Assembly (NCBI GenBank): GCA_963970005.1
Contig: CAXAMN010026373.1
Location: 287,536-351,535 of the forward strand
Direction: 5' to 3'
DNA: 64,000 bases
DNA from: Durusdinium trenchii
Taxonomy: Eukaryota > Sar > Dinophyceae > Suessiales > Symbiodiniaceae
The translations under genes were made by a program, and so were the position numbers. The stretch's first letter is position 1; every line of letters starts with the position of its first letter. Below the pieces are notes generated by a model. That model saw only the letters and a list, made by a program, of their open reading frames with translations, searched no databases and was not told where the DNA came from. Below, in pieces: positions 27,711-37,383 of the stretch.

Positions 27711-30622
27711 GGTGCGGACCTATTTTTTGCCTTTTCGATATGGAACTGCTGGAGAAATGTGATGTCTTGGACTCCGCGAGATGGCAAGCCTCCTGAGATG
27801 GCACTCGGCCAGGTTTGTGTCCAGTGACTAAGCAGCTGATCGGCAATGAGCTTGGAGGTTAGACGACTCAGGTAGCCTAAGATAGTAATAGGGCGGCCAT
27901 CATTGATGGAAGTGGCTGGGTTCTTTTTGGCTAATAGAATTACACGTGCGATCATGTGATGTGTCGAGAGCCCTTTTGGCCAAATGTGGGCGAAAATATT
28001 GGCCAAATCGTGCACAGCTTCTTGAGGAAGGAGTTGAAGTTCTTCCGCACGCCAACCATCTATTCCCACGGCTTTAAATGGCTTAAGTCGTTGTATGGTA
28101 CGTGTAAGGATGTGTGGATCGGTCCAGGTAATTGCCAATGGAGTCTGGGGTGGAATCCGATTAAGGAGGGATTGCAACAGGGGGTCCCAAGACTGATCAT
28201 CCTGTTCATCCTCTGGCGTGTCGCGGTTCCAAAATTGAGACCAGTATTGAGCAAATGGACCGACCATATCAGGGAGCTCGAATGCATAAATGTTTTGCTG
28301 AATATCACCATGTGTGGGGAGGACTCCCTCCAGGACTTGGCAGGTGATTGAATTCGCCTGTTGTTCTACGATACGAAGAGTAGCATCACCAAAACGAGCC
28401 GCAGCATAAAGTCGAAATGCAACTGGTTGGTGGAGCACCAGGCGGATGGGGCCCTTTGACATCCGTTGTAATGTGGCTTGTGCTCGAAGTTGAGTAGGGA
28501 ATCCTGGCAACACCTTAGGTTCGTGTGCTCTGAGCTGTTTATAGAATCGAGAGCTAGACTTATGTTGAACATCTAATTCCATGCCATGTTTATTCGAGAG
28601 CCGGAGAAGCTTGGCTTCTTGTTGGCAATATAGGTCGGCGTCATATTGTGTGATTTGACGGACTGTGTACAATTGATCGAAAGTCGGCAGGTCGGTAGGG
28701 ACTGCATCAATGGCCTCAAATTGCAACAACCACCGTGTCCATGAATTGCCATAACCGTGAGCGAGTCGAATAGCCTGCCATTGGAGGACCAGTGATTGAA
28801 ATTGAGGTATAGATGGCCAGGCGGCAGGAAGGATGTCAGCCAAAGTGTATTTCTTGTAAAGCTGTTCAAGACATCGCAATCGGCGGACTTGGCGGACTTT
28901 ATGACGGCTCCGAAGGGAAGTGACCTCCACCGGTGGCTCATAACAACCTGCCCAATCTTTCTTAGGAGAACGGAGACTTGGAGGATGGATAAGACGAGGT
29001 GTAGCACATCTACCTCGGTGAGTTTTTGGCAAAAAACGTTGACTATGAACCAATGGATCAAGACGGTGCTGCGATTGGAGAGTAAGATCAACCGCCTTTT
29101 CAATTTGAGCTGACCATTGATACAGACTAGCGCTTGCATCATCGGAAACATGAATCGGGCAGCGACGGCGCACCTTCCGATATTGATGTGCAAATTCAGA
29201 CCCTTTGATATGAAAGAGAGTCCAGGACTTAGGTACAAACCATGTTTGTGATGCTAAATGTGTCGCTGGTAAATTGAGTTGGACATGAACAGCACAGTGA
29301 TCTGCAAACTGGTGTTCTGGACCAATATCAATGCGAAGAATATGTGATAACAGTGATGGATGAATAATCATGGAGTCGAATCGTGTAGCTCCTTTACATG
29401 TAGGTGGTAGCTCAAAGCCAAAAGCTCGGCGATGGAACTCAAACATTTCGCAGCATCCCATGTGACTGAAGAATGGCCATGCATCAAGTTTCTGGATGTC
29501 CATATTAAAGTCGCCTGCGATCACAAATGGAAGGTCTGTTGAGAGTACATGCTGGAGAATGTCTTGAAGGAGTTGATTGTTAACAATTCTGGCTTCGGCT
29601 GACTTTCCTGTGTGGAAATAGGTGGACACAACCAGAACATCTACTACCCCCGTAGACACGATAGCACTGTTCATGCGGCAAGTTTCCCATGCAGAAGGAG
29701 TGAACGTATGTCGTGCATCGCGTGACGGCAAACGAGTCAAAATGGCCGTCCCCAAATTATCTCCTCGAAGGGTGTATCCCAATGTTGGATCCGTTTTGGT
29801 GATTTTATCGGGAACAGGCGCTGACCAATAGGTATGGTACTTTGTAGTACGAATAGCTTGATTAAAAGCTGCTTGTACATTTCGTGTAGCTGCAGTTTCG
29901 GCCAAACAGAGAATGTCTGCGTTTAGCCCTAGGAGTTCGTCTTCTTTTTGATAAATTGTGGTTGGATTAAGTAGGCTGAGCGTCAGGTGTGTTGTGGTTA
30001 CAGTAGACTCTGTAGGGCCAGGGTTCTGTGCCTCTCCAATTCGTGTGAAACGTTTCGAATCATGGTTCCTTTGCCTAGACGGAAGAGTATATCGGTGAAT
30101 CTGTGATCCAAAAGTTAAAGACAGTGCGTGACTGATGAAACATCTTTCTGAACTAAGCAGGACATCGGCGCTTTTTGTGCTTCCAGTTGAGATCTGAGAG
30201 ACAAGACGTTCGGTCTGGGGTATCGTACGATGTCGCACTGAGCTAATCTGAATGCATCTTGGATGGAAGTGCAGTGTCATGCTAGCATGAGAATATACTT
30301 GACACCCCTGGCCGTAGGTGTGACCGACTTGTGGGCCACAGAGCAGCATCTTGATGTCCTCCGAGAGATAGAGAAAAACTATATTAACTGCATTGTGGTC
30401 GGTGAAGGTGGAATAAACAATTGAATATGTGTAATGACCAAAGCCTTGATAGTGCTGAGGACACCCATCAGCGATGCAGAATCCTAAAAGATTCGTGAAG
30501 GTCGAAACATGTGGTGAAAACCACAGACTATGATACATGCATTGCTGAAGGTCAGGATGGATACAAGAATGCGTAGATGGTGAAAAACTCAATGACAAAA
30601 ACGCAAAAGGATCTTCATTCAT
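27686..30622 (-). CDS. LINE-2 ORF2 5' part: AP endonuclease and start of RT
   Basis: ATG at 30622 (the frame is open nine codons further upstream). The first 190 residues are unrecognised. At about residue 200 comes RIGEAQNPGPTES, an NPGP core like that of 2A ribosome-skipping peptides, directly before the EN domain. EN motifs: LCLAETAAT (Glu), VVSTYFHTG, VIAGDFNMD, TRFDSMIIHP and FADHCAVHVQL, all consistent with an active AP-type endonuclease. RT begins VGIDGWRAEEL, then ARVILLAKKN and GRPITILGYLSRL. The frame ends after IEKAKNRSAPW, where the next RT residues (AGFTLDL) sit in another frame. Confidence 0.88.
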   Translation of the reverse strand: MNEDPFAFLSLSFSPSTHSCIHPDLQQCMYHSLWFSPHVSTFTNLLGFCIADGCPQHYQGFGHYTYSIVYSTFTDHNAVNIVFLYLSEDIKMLLCGPQVGHTYGQGCQVYSHASMTLHFHPRCIQISSVRHRTIPQTERLVSQISTGSTKSADVLLSSERCFISHALSLTFGSQIHRYTLPSRQRNHDSKRFTRIGEAQNPGPTESTVTTTHLTLSLLNPTTIYQKEDELLGLNADILCLAETAATRNVQAAFNQAIRTTKYHTYWSAPVPDKITKTDPTLGYTLRGDNLGTAILTRLPSRDARHTFTPSAWETCRMNSAIVSTGVVDVLVVSTYFHTGKSAEARIVNNQLLQDILQHVLSTDLPFVIAGDFNMDIQKLDAWPFFSHMGCCEMFEFHRRAFGFELPPTCKGATRFDSMIIHPSLLSHILRIDIGPEHQFADHCAVHVQLNLPATHLASQTWFVPKSWTLFHIKGSEFAHQYRKVRRRCPIHVSDDASASLYQWSAQIEKAVDLTLQSQHRLDPLVHSQRFLPKTHRGRCATPRLIHPPSLRSPKKDWAGCYEPPVEVTSLRSRHKVRQVRRLRCLEQLYKKYTLADILPAAWPSIPQFQSLVLQWQAIRLAHGYGNSWTRWLLQFEAIDAVPTDLPTFDQLYTVRQITQYDADLYCQQEAKLLRLSNKHGMELDVQHKSSSRFYKQLRAHEPKVLPGFPTQLRAQATLQRMSKGPIRLVLHQPVAFRLYAAARFGDATLRIVEQQANSITCQVLEGVLPTHGDIQQNIYAFELPDMVGPFAQYWSQFWNRDTPEDEQDDQSWDPLLQSLLNRIPPQTPLAITWTDPHILTRTIQRLKPFKAVGIDGWRAEELQLLPQEAVHDLANIFAHIWPKGLSTHHMIARVILLAKKNPATSINDGRPITILGYLSRLTSKLIADQLLSHWTQTWPSAISGGLPSRGVQDITFLQQFHIEKAKNRSAPWRALPLI

Positions 30623-30733
30623 GTTGCACACAACATATTTCAGATCCAAAAAATCAAAAAGGCTAACGATGTGACCAACAGCAAAAAGAGTACGAACAAG
30701 AATTAATGCATTGAATTGAACGGCTGCGAATTG

Positions 30734-33700
30734 TCAAGACGAAGGCTCTATCTGCATATCTGATCCCGGCTTGGGACGTTTGGAAATTTCACCTGACTCT
30801 GAAGAACTCAACTTCGCCAAAATGGCGTTGAAGCCTTCCTTCATACCTGTATTCGTGTCTTGCAAACTCCTCTCCAGGCAATGAATCCTCTGATCGAGAG
30901 TGGATCGAACCGACTGCTCTGATGCTTCAATTTGAGTTCTGACTTCTGCACGGACTCGAGTGAACTCTTGTTGCATGTCCTGGCGGAGCTTCTTCTCATT
31001 TTCCTGGTTACTCTTGGTAGCTTGGGTAAGGTCTTTAATCTGAACCTGAATGGCTGCAATGTCAGACGCTTGGGATGTCGTAACGAATGTGGAAGCATGG
31101 GACGATTGACTAGCTTTGGATGACCAGGTTCGATAGCGATTGGATGACTCGGAGGAGTGACTATTAATTGAACTGTCTTCTAAGACTGGATTCCAACGGG
31201 ACCAAGGGTCCCATGTGTCCTGAGTCGTGTTGGTGTGTGACGAACTAGCAGGTGCAGAGACTGGTGGTAAGGACCGCGGCTTCGTACCTCCAGCTAAGAC
31301 AGTAGGCTTGGACGGCGTTCTTGGTGCGACGGGGGCAATCAAAACGGTGGATTTGCCCCAGAGATAATGACAGGCTTCCACATGATCGCTGGCAGCTAAT
31401 AACCATGTGTTCGCGGTAAGACTGCGCACTGGCCTCATCCGAAGGGCTTGTTTCTCCAGCCAAGTACGGATGTCGTCTTGGGTCACTCCGTGAGGTAACG
31501 GTGAAAGCTTAACAAAACAGTTGGCTGGAATATGACTTTGCTTCGGATGCTCGGGAGTCAAAAGAGCCTGAGCTTCTTCATAGACTGAGCTGGGGACTCG
31601 AATCCCGTAACTCTGTTTGCCGCGGGTGGAGATCACTAGTCCAGCGTGTTCCGGAACTTTTTTCGCCTCTTCCAAAGCTTGAGTTCGGTCTTTATCACGG
31701 AGCCAGATCACTGCGAAAGTCGGATCGATAACGGTTCCAAGCTTCCAGATTGCGCGAAGAGGGCTTTCGCATAATTGGGACCAAAGGACATCGCCAGTCT
31801 CTGAACGCCATGCAGTAAAAGCAAGGACTGAGGTCGACTCTGTTGAGATGTCCGCCTGGTCTTGTCCCCGTAGGGTGGCCTTAGTGCCTTCAATATAATG
31901 GACGCAGGCTGCTATGACGACTTTGGTACCATATTTGTCTGTTGCAGGCAAGTTATGCAAATGACATGCTGCGTTGCGCATGGGACAGGATTGGCCTAAA
32001 ACCACCATGATACAAGGTTGTTGTGGACTTTGATGGGAATCTGCGAATGTTTTGGCATCACAAGCATCGACAAGGAAGACTCCGTGGGGCTGTGTACAAT
32101 CGGATTGAATAGATATTGGGGTTCCGCTCGTGTCGTGAAAAAGGTCCGCTGGCAAGGTAAAGTCGGTTGCCTTGTGAGTTGGTGCTTCGTACAAGTGCTT
32201 TGTGGCTGCACGGCGGACTCTTTTTGTGAGGTCAGCCTCTAAATCAACGAACTCGGGCAAGGCGATGTTGAAGTGAAGAGCTGTGTGTTTGACTTGTTCG
32301 AGCTTAGCTTCTGCGTCCCTCATTGCCAGGATTTGTTGAATTCGGGACACCCCTGCCAGGGTTAACACTTCTTTGACAAATTGTGGGGTTGTGATGCTTG
32401 AGGCTCCGCTCTGTAGGAGGAAATCTGTAAGTGACTGGTTGGTCCGTAAGGCCAAATCCGTTTTGTTTCCTCCCCCGGTAAGCACTCCAACCAGGTGTAC
32501 CCGATTGAGGGGAGATTCTCGATCTTCTTGGCTAACATATCCCGCAAAATTCTCTTCAGGCGACAATCGTTTGCCTCTTAGTATAGACCGAACTGGGACT
32601 AAAGGTCCGAGCAGGCTCGATGCAGAATGCCAGGCATTGGCAAACACATCCGTCTTAGTGGTCAAGGGAAGGTGTCCTTTCCAGATGACTGTATCCCATA
32701 GTTTAAGTGACAGCGTGATGGTATTGGTGGTAGAAGGGACACTCAATGGGATGTACCACGTGGTAACATGAGCTGCCACAAGGTTGCGGATTGCAATGGC
32801 GTCAACGAAAAGCCGAGTGCTGTTCGGGATAACAGTCAGTTGTTTACGTGAGGATTGTGGATGTGATTGTTGTAGTTCGAAAATCTGCCATCCTACGGAC
32901 TCGAGAAGGTCGGTAACCCCACTTGCATGACATGTTTGCAAAAATAGTGCTGCTTCTGAGCTAGTCATAGTGGCCTGCAACCATTCTCCCATATCGAGGA
33001 AGGTGCCATCTAGGGTGTCATCGAGATGGGTCACCGGTGGCTCCACAAATCTAGCAACAGTAACTTGGCGGGGCTTGGCAGTTGCGTCAAGTTTAGTCAG
33101 CATATGATTGCAAAGATGAAATGGACGTGAACAATCTTGTGCGAGAGCCCTACTTAAAGTTGCGATTGTTTCGGATTCTTGTACTTGCTGGACAATCGTT
33201 TTGTCTGGCATGAGCACCACGGTCCATTTATCGGCAGTTGTGCTAAAAGACTGCTCCTGCAGGCACAGACGAAAAAATTCCGGAATGGTAAAGACCATCT
33301 GAACCCCCCAGAAAGTATCAGTTGCAACGACCGGAATGGCTAAATCAGGACTGTCAAAAGGCAACCAGTTGATCTGTTCAACGTCATACGTACTAAACAA
33401 GAAGGCAAAAACTGGCAAAATGGGAAGCCCTGACTGGACGAATAGGGTACGATGCTTATTGCCTTGCACAAAGATAACCTTGGTCAGTGGAGGTGAGTCA
33501 AGGTAGCTCATGTCCCAAGGAGCTGTCGCGGGCACCATCTTTGGTGTGATGGCGAAAGTACCTGTGTGAATATCAATGATGCAATCAGAATTCTGTGCAT
33601 GAAGTCGAGATGCCATAGCCGAGAGGAATAAGTCATGCGGGAAAGAGTCGAATTCCAGGTGGGTAAAATGGCCCAAAACGTTGAAAAGGCCAATCAAAGC

Positions 33701-34261
33701 GTGAGGCACGCTGATGGCGTTGCCGATGATGTGGTTCAAGAGGCGTGGGTTGAGCGGTCCTTGCCATTCTACGGACAGGCCTTGGAGCCATAGGAGTTCC
33801 GGTCCGGCTAAAAAACGAAGTCTGCCTTGATGTCGCAGGAGGGAACCGAAAATACCTCTCTGTGACTGAGAGTCAGCATCGATTTCATGTCCGAATGCAT
33901 AGCTTGCCATGATACATTGAACCCGGTCATTGGGAGTGCGTAGCCGAAACCTAAGCACATCTTTAAAAGATCTTGGCGTTGCTCCTGGAATCTTAGTAGG
34001 CTCGAAGTATAACTTGGCCGTGGCTAGGTCCAGGGGTGCCGACGTAACCTCAATGATCGCTTCATCTGTGAGCAAGCAATGGCTTTCATGAAGGGACAAC
34101 GATCGAGATGGATGTGGATTCCAAGGCTTGCAAGCGAAATGCTTAAGGCCGTACGAACATCGTCGGAATGCAATTAAGATGAGCCGAGGTCGCGATTGAG
34201 GGAGCCAATCATCGAGATTCAACACTTCTTGCCATGCCACCTGAAAGTTCCCCCAATTCAA
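30734..34261 (-). CDS. LINE-2 ORF1c: methyltransferase C-terminal half, linker, coiled coil
   Basis: The frame opens upstream of the TTG at 34261; its true upstream neighbour is the preceding frame (break at about 34294). Residues about 18-32 (DDWLPQSRPRLILIA) are C5-methyltransferase motif VIII, and 177-190 (HIIGNAISVPHALI) are motif X. Then comes a long unknown region, a stretch alignable with LINE-1 (LPADLFHDTSGTPI here, MPADHPLIDEKGIPI there), an RRM-like-sized segment (GVTQDDIRTWLEKQALRM), a Ser/Pro-rich linker, and a coiled coil of about 90 residues near the end. The end is acidic/Ser-rich. ORF2 starts about 110 nt downstream. Confidence 0.82.
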   Translation of the reverse strand: MNWGNFQVAWQEVLNLDDWLPQSRPRLILIAFRRCSYGLKHFACKPWNPHPSRSLSLHESHCLLTDEAIIEVTSAPLDLATAKLYFEPTKIPGATPRSFKDVLRFRLRTPNDRVQCIMASYAFGHEIDADSQSQRGIFGSLLRHQGRLRFLAGPELLWLQGLSVEWQGPLNPRLLNHIIGNAISVPHALIGLFNVLGHFTHLEFDSFPHDLFLSAMASRLHAQNSDCIIDIHTGTFAITPKMVPATAPWDMSYLDSPPLTKVIFVQGNKHRTLFVQSGLPILPVFAFLFSTYDVEQINWLPFDSPDLAIPVVATDTFWGVQMVFTIPEFFRLCLQEQSFSTTADKWTVVLMPDKTIVQQVQESETIATLSRALAQDCSRPFHLCNHMLTKLDATAKPRQVTVARFVEPPVTHLDDTLDGTFLDMGEWLQATMTSSEAALFLQTCHASGVTDLLESVGWQIFELQQSHPQSSRKQLTVIPNSTRLFVDAIAIRNLVAAHVTTWYIPLSVPSTTNTITLSLKLWDTVIWKGHLPLTTKTDVFANAWHSASSLLGPLVPVRSILRGKRLSPEENFAGYVSQEDRESPLNRVHLVGVLTGGGNKTDLALRTNQSLTDFLLQSGASSITTPQFVKEVLTLAGVSRIQQILAMRDAEAKLEQVKHTALHFNIALPEFVDLEADLTKRVRRAATKHLYEAPTHKATDFTLPADLFHDTSGTPISIQSDCTQPHGVFLVDACDAKTFADSHQSPQQPCIMVVLGQSCPMRNAACHLHNLPATDKYGTKVVIAACVHYIEGTKATLRGQDQADISTESTSVLAFTAWRSETGDVLWSQLCESPLRAIWKLGTVIDPTFAVIWLRDKDRTQALEEAKKVPEHAGLVISTRGKQSYGIRVPSSVYEEAQALLTPEHPKQSHIPANCFVKLSPLPHGVTQDDIRTWLEKQALRMRPVRSLTANTWLLAASDHVEACHYLWGKSTVLIAPVAPRTPSKPTVLAGGTKPRSLPPVSAPASSSHTNTTQDTWDPWSRWNPVLEDSSINSHSSESSNRYRTWSSKASQSSHASTFVTTSQASDIAAIQVQIKDLTQATKSNQENEKKLRQDMQQEFTRVRAEVRTQIEASEQSVRSTLDQRIHCLERSLQDTNTGMKEGFNAILAKLSSSESGEISKRPKPGSDMQIEPSS

Positions 34262-34733
34262 AAGCTCAAGGATCAGTGGAAAATGAACATGGCGATCGTA
34301 GACTAGCTACTTCTTCCAGAACCAGAATCTTGGGTTGCAGCAGGAGAGTTTTTAATATGGTGTCGATGATTACCTGTCCTTCAGGTTTCTCAAGACCAGC
34401 TGCGGTGCTAGCATTCGAGAACGCCGGGCAGGGTGGAGATGCGGTAACGATGTCAACAGGCTCACAGAAAAGCAAATACCACCCTAAGCTAACATCGGTC
34501 TGCAGAGTTATAGGAGCCTCCCGGTAATGGAAACATTCGTCTCGAAGTCTGAAAACGTCCTCGGGTTGGGCCGCGATGGCACTATCTGTGTAGTTTCGAG
34601 CGTACCACGTGGCAACGCAATGGTCATGATCGATGGCAAATTTGGTCTGAATCGGGTACCCCATGGTGGACAGAATCTTGGTTGCTTGTGTCCATCCGCT
34701 GAATGCTCCCGAGCAAAGTTCACCTACGTCCAG
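33691..34733 (-). other. C5-methyltransferase-like domain of LINE-2 (split by frameshift)
   Basis: Motifs I, IV and VI lie in one frame; VIII and X lie in the next. The domain is about the same size as in LINE-1, and the Pro-Cys nucleophile is present. The break falls between motifs VI and VIII. A product from this copy would lack a complete domain unless the ribosome shifts frame. Confidence 0.82.
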
Positions 34734-37034
34734 ATTTGTTGTAGGATGGTTTCGACCTGTACGAAAGATTCGAATACCTGACTCAAGATCATGAACTTGG
34801 ACCACGACTTGGGAACGCAAAAACTGAACTCGGCCTCTATAGATGATAGCCTCAACATGTGGAGGAATTAAATCAGCCGATCGAGAGGGCACTTGCAGAA
34901 CGACTTCGGTAATTTTGTTATGTGAACAAGGCTCATGAAGGACGTTCTCTTGGCAAAAATGTGAGGCCCACTGTAGTGGAGATGGCTTGATATAAGCTAT
35001 GAACGAGGCGATGGTATCATTGACCTCTACCATTCTATCCACTTCGACAAATGCCGTGAGGCGATCGACACAAGGACAAATGTATGGCCTCTGTACATGA
35101 CTGCGGATTTTTGTGAGGATGTTAGCTTTTGTAGCCTGCGAAATTGCAGTCCATGAGGCTGGCTTTGACACTGGTGTAGATTGTGGAAACATGCCCCCGA
35201 AACGGAGGATATGATGGGAACTCCATGTGTCCATGTGGGCCAAAAAGTAAGTCCTGATTTGAGTGGCAAAAGTCACCAGACTCTGATGCGGGGCATGTCG
35301 TGTCCAAGTACTGAGCGCCTCTTCAAAAATGAGGGTCTTGATTCGTGAGTTAGGCATCACTGCAATGCGCTGAAGGAGCAGCGTCGCATCGTGGAGAATC
35401 GGTGCTTGACAGTGTTCCTGAAGGGAGTACAGTAAAAGCCAGCCGCACAAATGCGGGGGTGACTGCATTGGAATGGCTTGTATATGGACTCTGTCAGGCG
35501 AGGCTTCCAACAACGTTGCAATAGCTTCAAAAAGTGGCGGCATGTCACGGCTTCTGGGGTCAGGGACGACGGCTGTCAGCATCCAGCGATTCTGGTGTTG
35601 AGTACCGGAAATGGAAATCCAGTGGTAGTTGAGCGTCACAAAGAAAAGCACCTTAGTATACCCAGCCACACTGGGGAGATCATTAACGAAAGGTTCTAGC
35701 TGGCCGGTGACAGGATCGAAATGAAGTGGACCTGGCAAAAATCTATCAAGAATCTGCATTCTTGTCATCTGGAGTATGAGTTCAACTTCGAAGTTGGTGA
35801 GCCAGGCAGGCTGGATGAGCATAGTACGTAACCAGTTGATCTCCCGTTCTCTGTTCGTGGGTGGTCTTGGCACCTGGTTAACCTCTTGGACATACTCTTC
35901 TTGTGGACCCACGAACATAACCGTCGAAACGACCTCAGGCAGTCGTGTATCGGGTTGATCACGAGCATAAGCGGACATGAAGGCACGACGACACTCTTCG
36001 GCAAAATTACGGAGACAACTGGGTGCATTGGTGCGATTCCAGTGTCGTTGCGCTCGGTTTAAGACGCTATCGATCCGAGCTTGAGTCTGTTCCGTAGCAT
36101 GGATTAGCGGTTGAAGACATGTCTGCATAGCGAAATTGGTATACCATCGGAACAAAATAGTCCATCCGCACATGGTAACTACTTCGTGAGTAGTATCAAT
36201 TGTAACCAGCATTCTGTTGGTGGGAATCTGCAGAATTCGAGAAACCTCCAGGATAACCATGGTATGATGTTCCTGGGGCCACTGAATGAGAACCACATGA
36301 ACCGGTTCGGTGCGGCGATCAACCTCGACTGCACACCAGTGTGCTTCTACCAGAAATAGGAGGATATTTAGATATCCATTATTGCATTGGAGCTGATCTT
36401 CCGCTGCCATCAAATGCTGGAGATCTCGGCTGGGGCTCCACTGAATAAGTGGCCCGATAGTAATATCGGACCTCCATGTCTGAAGTAGACGCAGGAACCA
36501 TAGTGCTTCATCAGAGGCCCACCATCCATTGTCTTGTGTGGCTGCGGCACATCGCTCTGCAAATGGTGGGTTTGGCGCCATATGTATGATTTCACATCGT
36601 CCCCACGCAGGATGCCCCCCGACATAGATGGCCTGGCCCCATCCTCGGAATGTTGCGGCATGTGAGAGGTCGTTTACGGGTACAGCCCCACTAGATGAAG
36701 TTGCCTGTAGTAGATCCTGTATTGGAGTTCGGAGAATGTCTTGTATCGTCATGGCCGGATCAAGTACAGCTCCTAGATCTGTAACGCTGTGGAATGGTCG
36801 TGGAGTCATCTTTCTAATATCGAAAAGCAAGGATCTGTCATTGAATTGTCGTAGATCTGTCGCATCGATGACGATCTCACGCGTGTGAATAACTGTTGGA
36901 AAATCCACCGTTGGCTGCAAAGTAAAAGAGTTCGAAGCATTGGTGGAATCCTGGCAAAAAAATTCCTTGGGGTGGCACAGGAAGTACAACATCATTGTTC
37001 TGATGTCGAGGTACATCGGGTAATGCATAAACAC
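34266..37034 (-). CDS. LINE-2 ORF1b: HW..CGW pair and methyltransferase N-terminal half
   Basis: A 922-codon frame, first codon GTG, so probably continued from the preceding frame. Residues 170-300: module 1 (GWWASDEALW, EAHWCAVEV, MCGWTILFRW). Residues 410-545: module 2 (AWLTNFEVEL, NYHWISISG, LCGWLLLYS). Both keep His-Trp and Cys-Gly-Trp. From residue 768: methyltransferase motif I GELCSGAFSGW, the Asp-containing KFAIDHD, motif IV TASPPCPAFSNA (Cys 869) and motif VI LVLEEVASL. The frame then stops at 34266. The missing continuation (RHVHFPLI...) is one frame over and matches RHAHFPII of LINE-1, showing a single-base insertion at about 34294. Confidence 0.85.
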   Translation of the reverse strand: MFMHYPMYLDIRTMMLYFLCHPKEFFCQDSTNASNSFTLQPTVDFPTVIHTREIVIDATDLRQFNDRSLLFDIRKMTPRPFHSVTDLGAVLDPAMTIQDILRTPIQDLLQATSSSGAVPVNDLSHAATFRGWGQAIYVGGHPAWGRCEIIHMAPNPPFAERCAAATQDNGWWASDEALWFLRLLQTWRSDITIGPLIQWSPSRDLQHLMAAEDQLQCNNGYLNILLFLVEAHWCAVEVDRRTEPVHVVLIQWPQEHHTMVILEVSRILQIPTNRMLVTIDTTHEVVTMCGWTILFRWYTNFAMQTCLQPLIHATEQTQARIDSVLNRAQRHWNRTNAPSCLRNFAEECRRAFMSAYARDQPDTRLPEVVSTVMFVGPQEEYVQEVNQVPRPPTNREREINWLRTMLIQPAWLTNFEVELILQMTRMQILDRFLPGPLHFDPVTGQLEPFVNDLPSVAGYTKVLFFVTLNYHWISISGTQHQNRWMLTAVVPDPRSRDMPPLFEAIATLLEASPDRVHIQAIPMQSPPHLCGWLLLYSLQEHCQAPILHDATLLLQRIAVMPNSRIKTLIFEEALSTWTRHAPHQSLVTFATQIRTYFLAHMDTWSSHHILRFGGMFPQSTPVSKPASWTAISQATKANILTKIRSHVQRPYICPCVDRLTAFVEVDRMVEVNDTIASFIAYIKPSPLQWASHFCQENVLHEPCSHNKITEVVLQVPSRSADLIPPHVEAIIYRGRVQFLRSQVVVQVHDLESGIRIFRTGRNHPTTNLDVGELCSGAFSGWTQATKILSTMGYPIQTKFAIDHDHCVATWYARNYTDSAIAAQPEDVFRLRDECFHYREAPITLQTDVSLGWYLLFCEPVDIVTASPPCPAFSNASTAAGLEKPEGQVIIDTILKTLLLQPKILVLEEVASLRSPCSFSTDP
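35399..36524 (-). other. Tandem Ulp1-like HW...CGW modules of LINE-2
   Basis: Two copies, each about 130 residues. Spacing from His to Cys is 57 residues in copy 1 and 59 in copy 2, nearly the same as the 57 of LINE-1 copy 1. Here both copies keep HW, whereas in LINE-1 only the first does. As in LINE-1, an aspartate at the Ulp1 position is not evident. Confidence 0.6.
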
Positions 37035-37383
37035 CCCTTAAGGGTGTATGATCATGAGCTTGATGGCCACCATCAGTCATAGGGATATACATCTGTCTGT
37101 CAGTAAAATCTGCAAAGCCAGAGCGGGACAAGCTAGTGCCATATAATGTCTCACGAGTTCCAATGGAGCTCTGTTGATGATGTGGTGGTGGTAAAGTCCC
37201 TGAACATTGCAGCACCTCTGAGAATAGTTTGGAGTCGTGTGGATCCTGAAACCACAACTGTAGAGGATCGAGGTCGCTAAACAAAGAATGGTGTCCATCT
37301 GAGATTCTGCGGTTGCCACTGGGTACAGCCCCACTCGAGATGGTAAACTGTCGTGGTCGATGACATTCTTCATGGAAAAACTG
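36877..37383 (-). CDS. LINE-2 ORF1, piece between gap and ORF1b
   Basis: Downstream of the gap (minus-strand sense) this frame reads FTISSGAVPSGNRR..., then an acidic/Pro-rich segment with TLPPPHHQQ, and runs on past the start of ORF1b. It mirrors the TISSGAVP ... TLPPP layout just upstream of the gap, so two tandem copies of a unit of about 60 residues flank the gap. A further frame change at about 37.0 kb is needed to enter ORF1b. Confidence 0.5.
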   Translation of the reverse strand, partial: QFFHEECHRPRQFTISSGAVPSGNRRISDGHHSLFSDLDPLQLWFQDPHDSKLFSEVLQCSGTLPPPHHQQSSIGTRETLYGTSLSRSGFADFTDRQMYIPMTDGGHQAHDHTPLRGVYALPDVPRHQNNDVVLPVPPQGIFLPGFHQCFELFYFAANGGFSNSYSHA

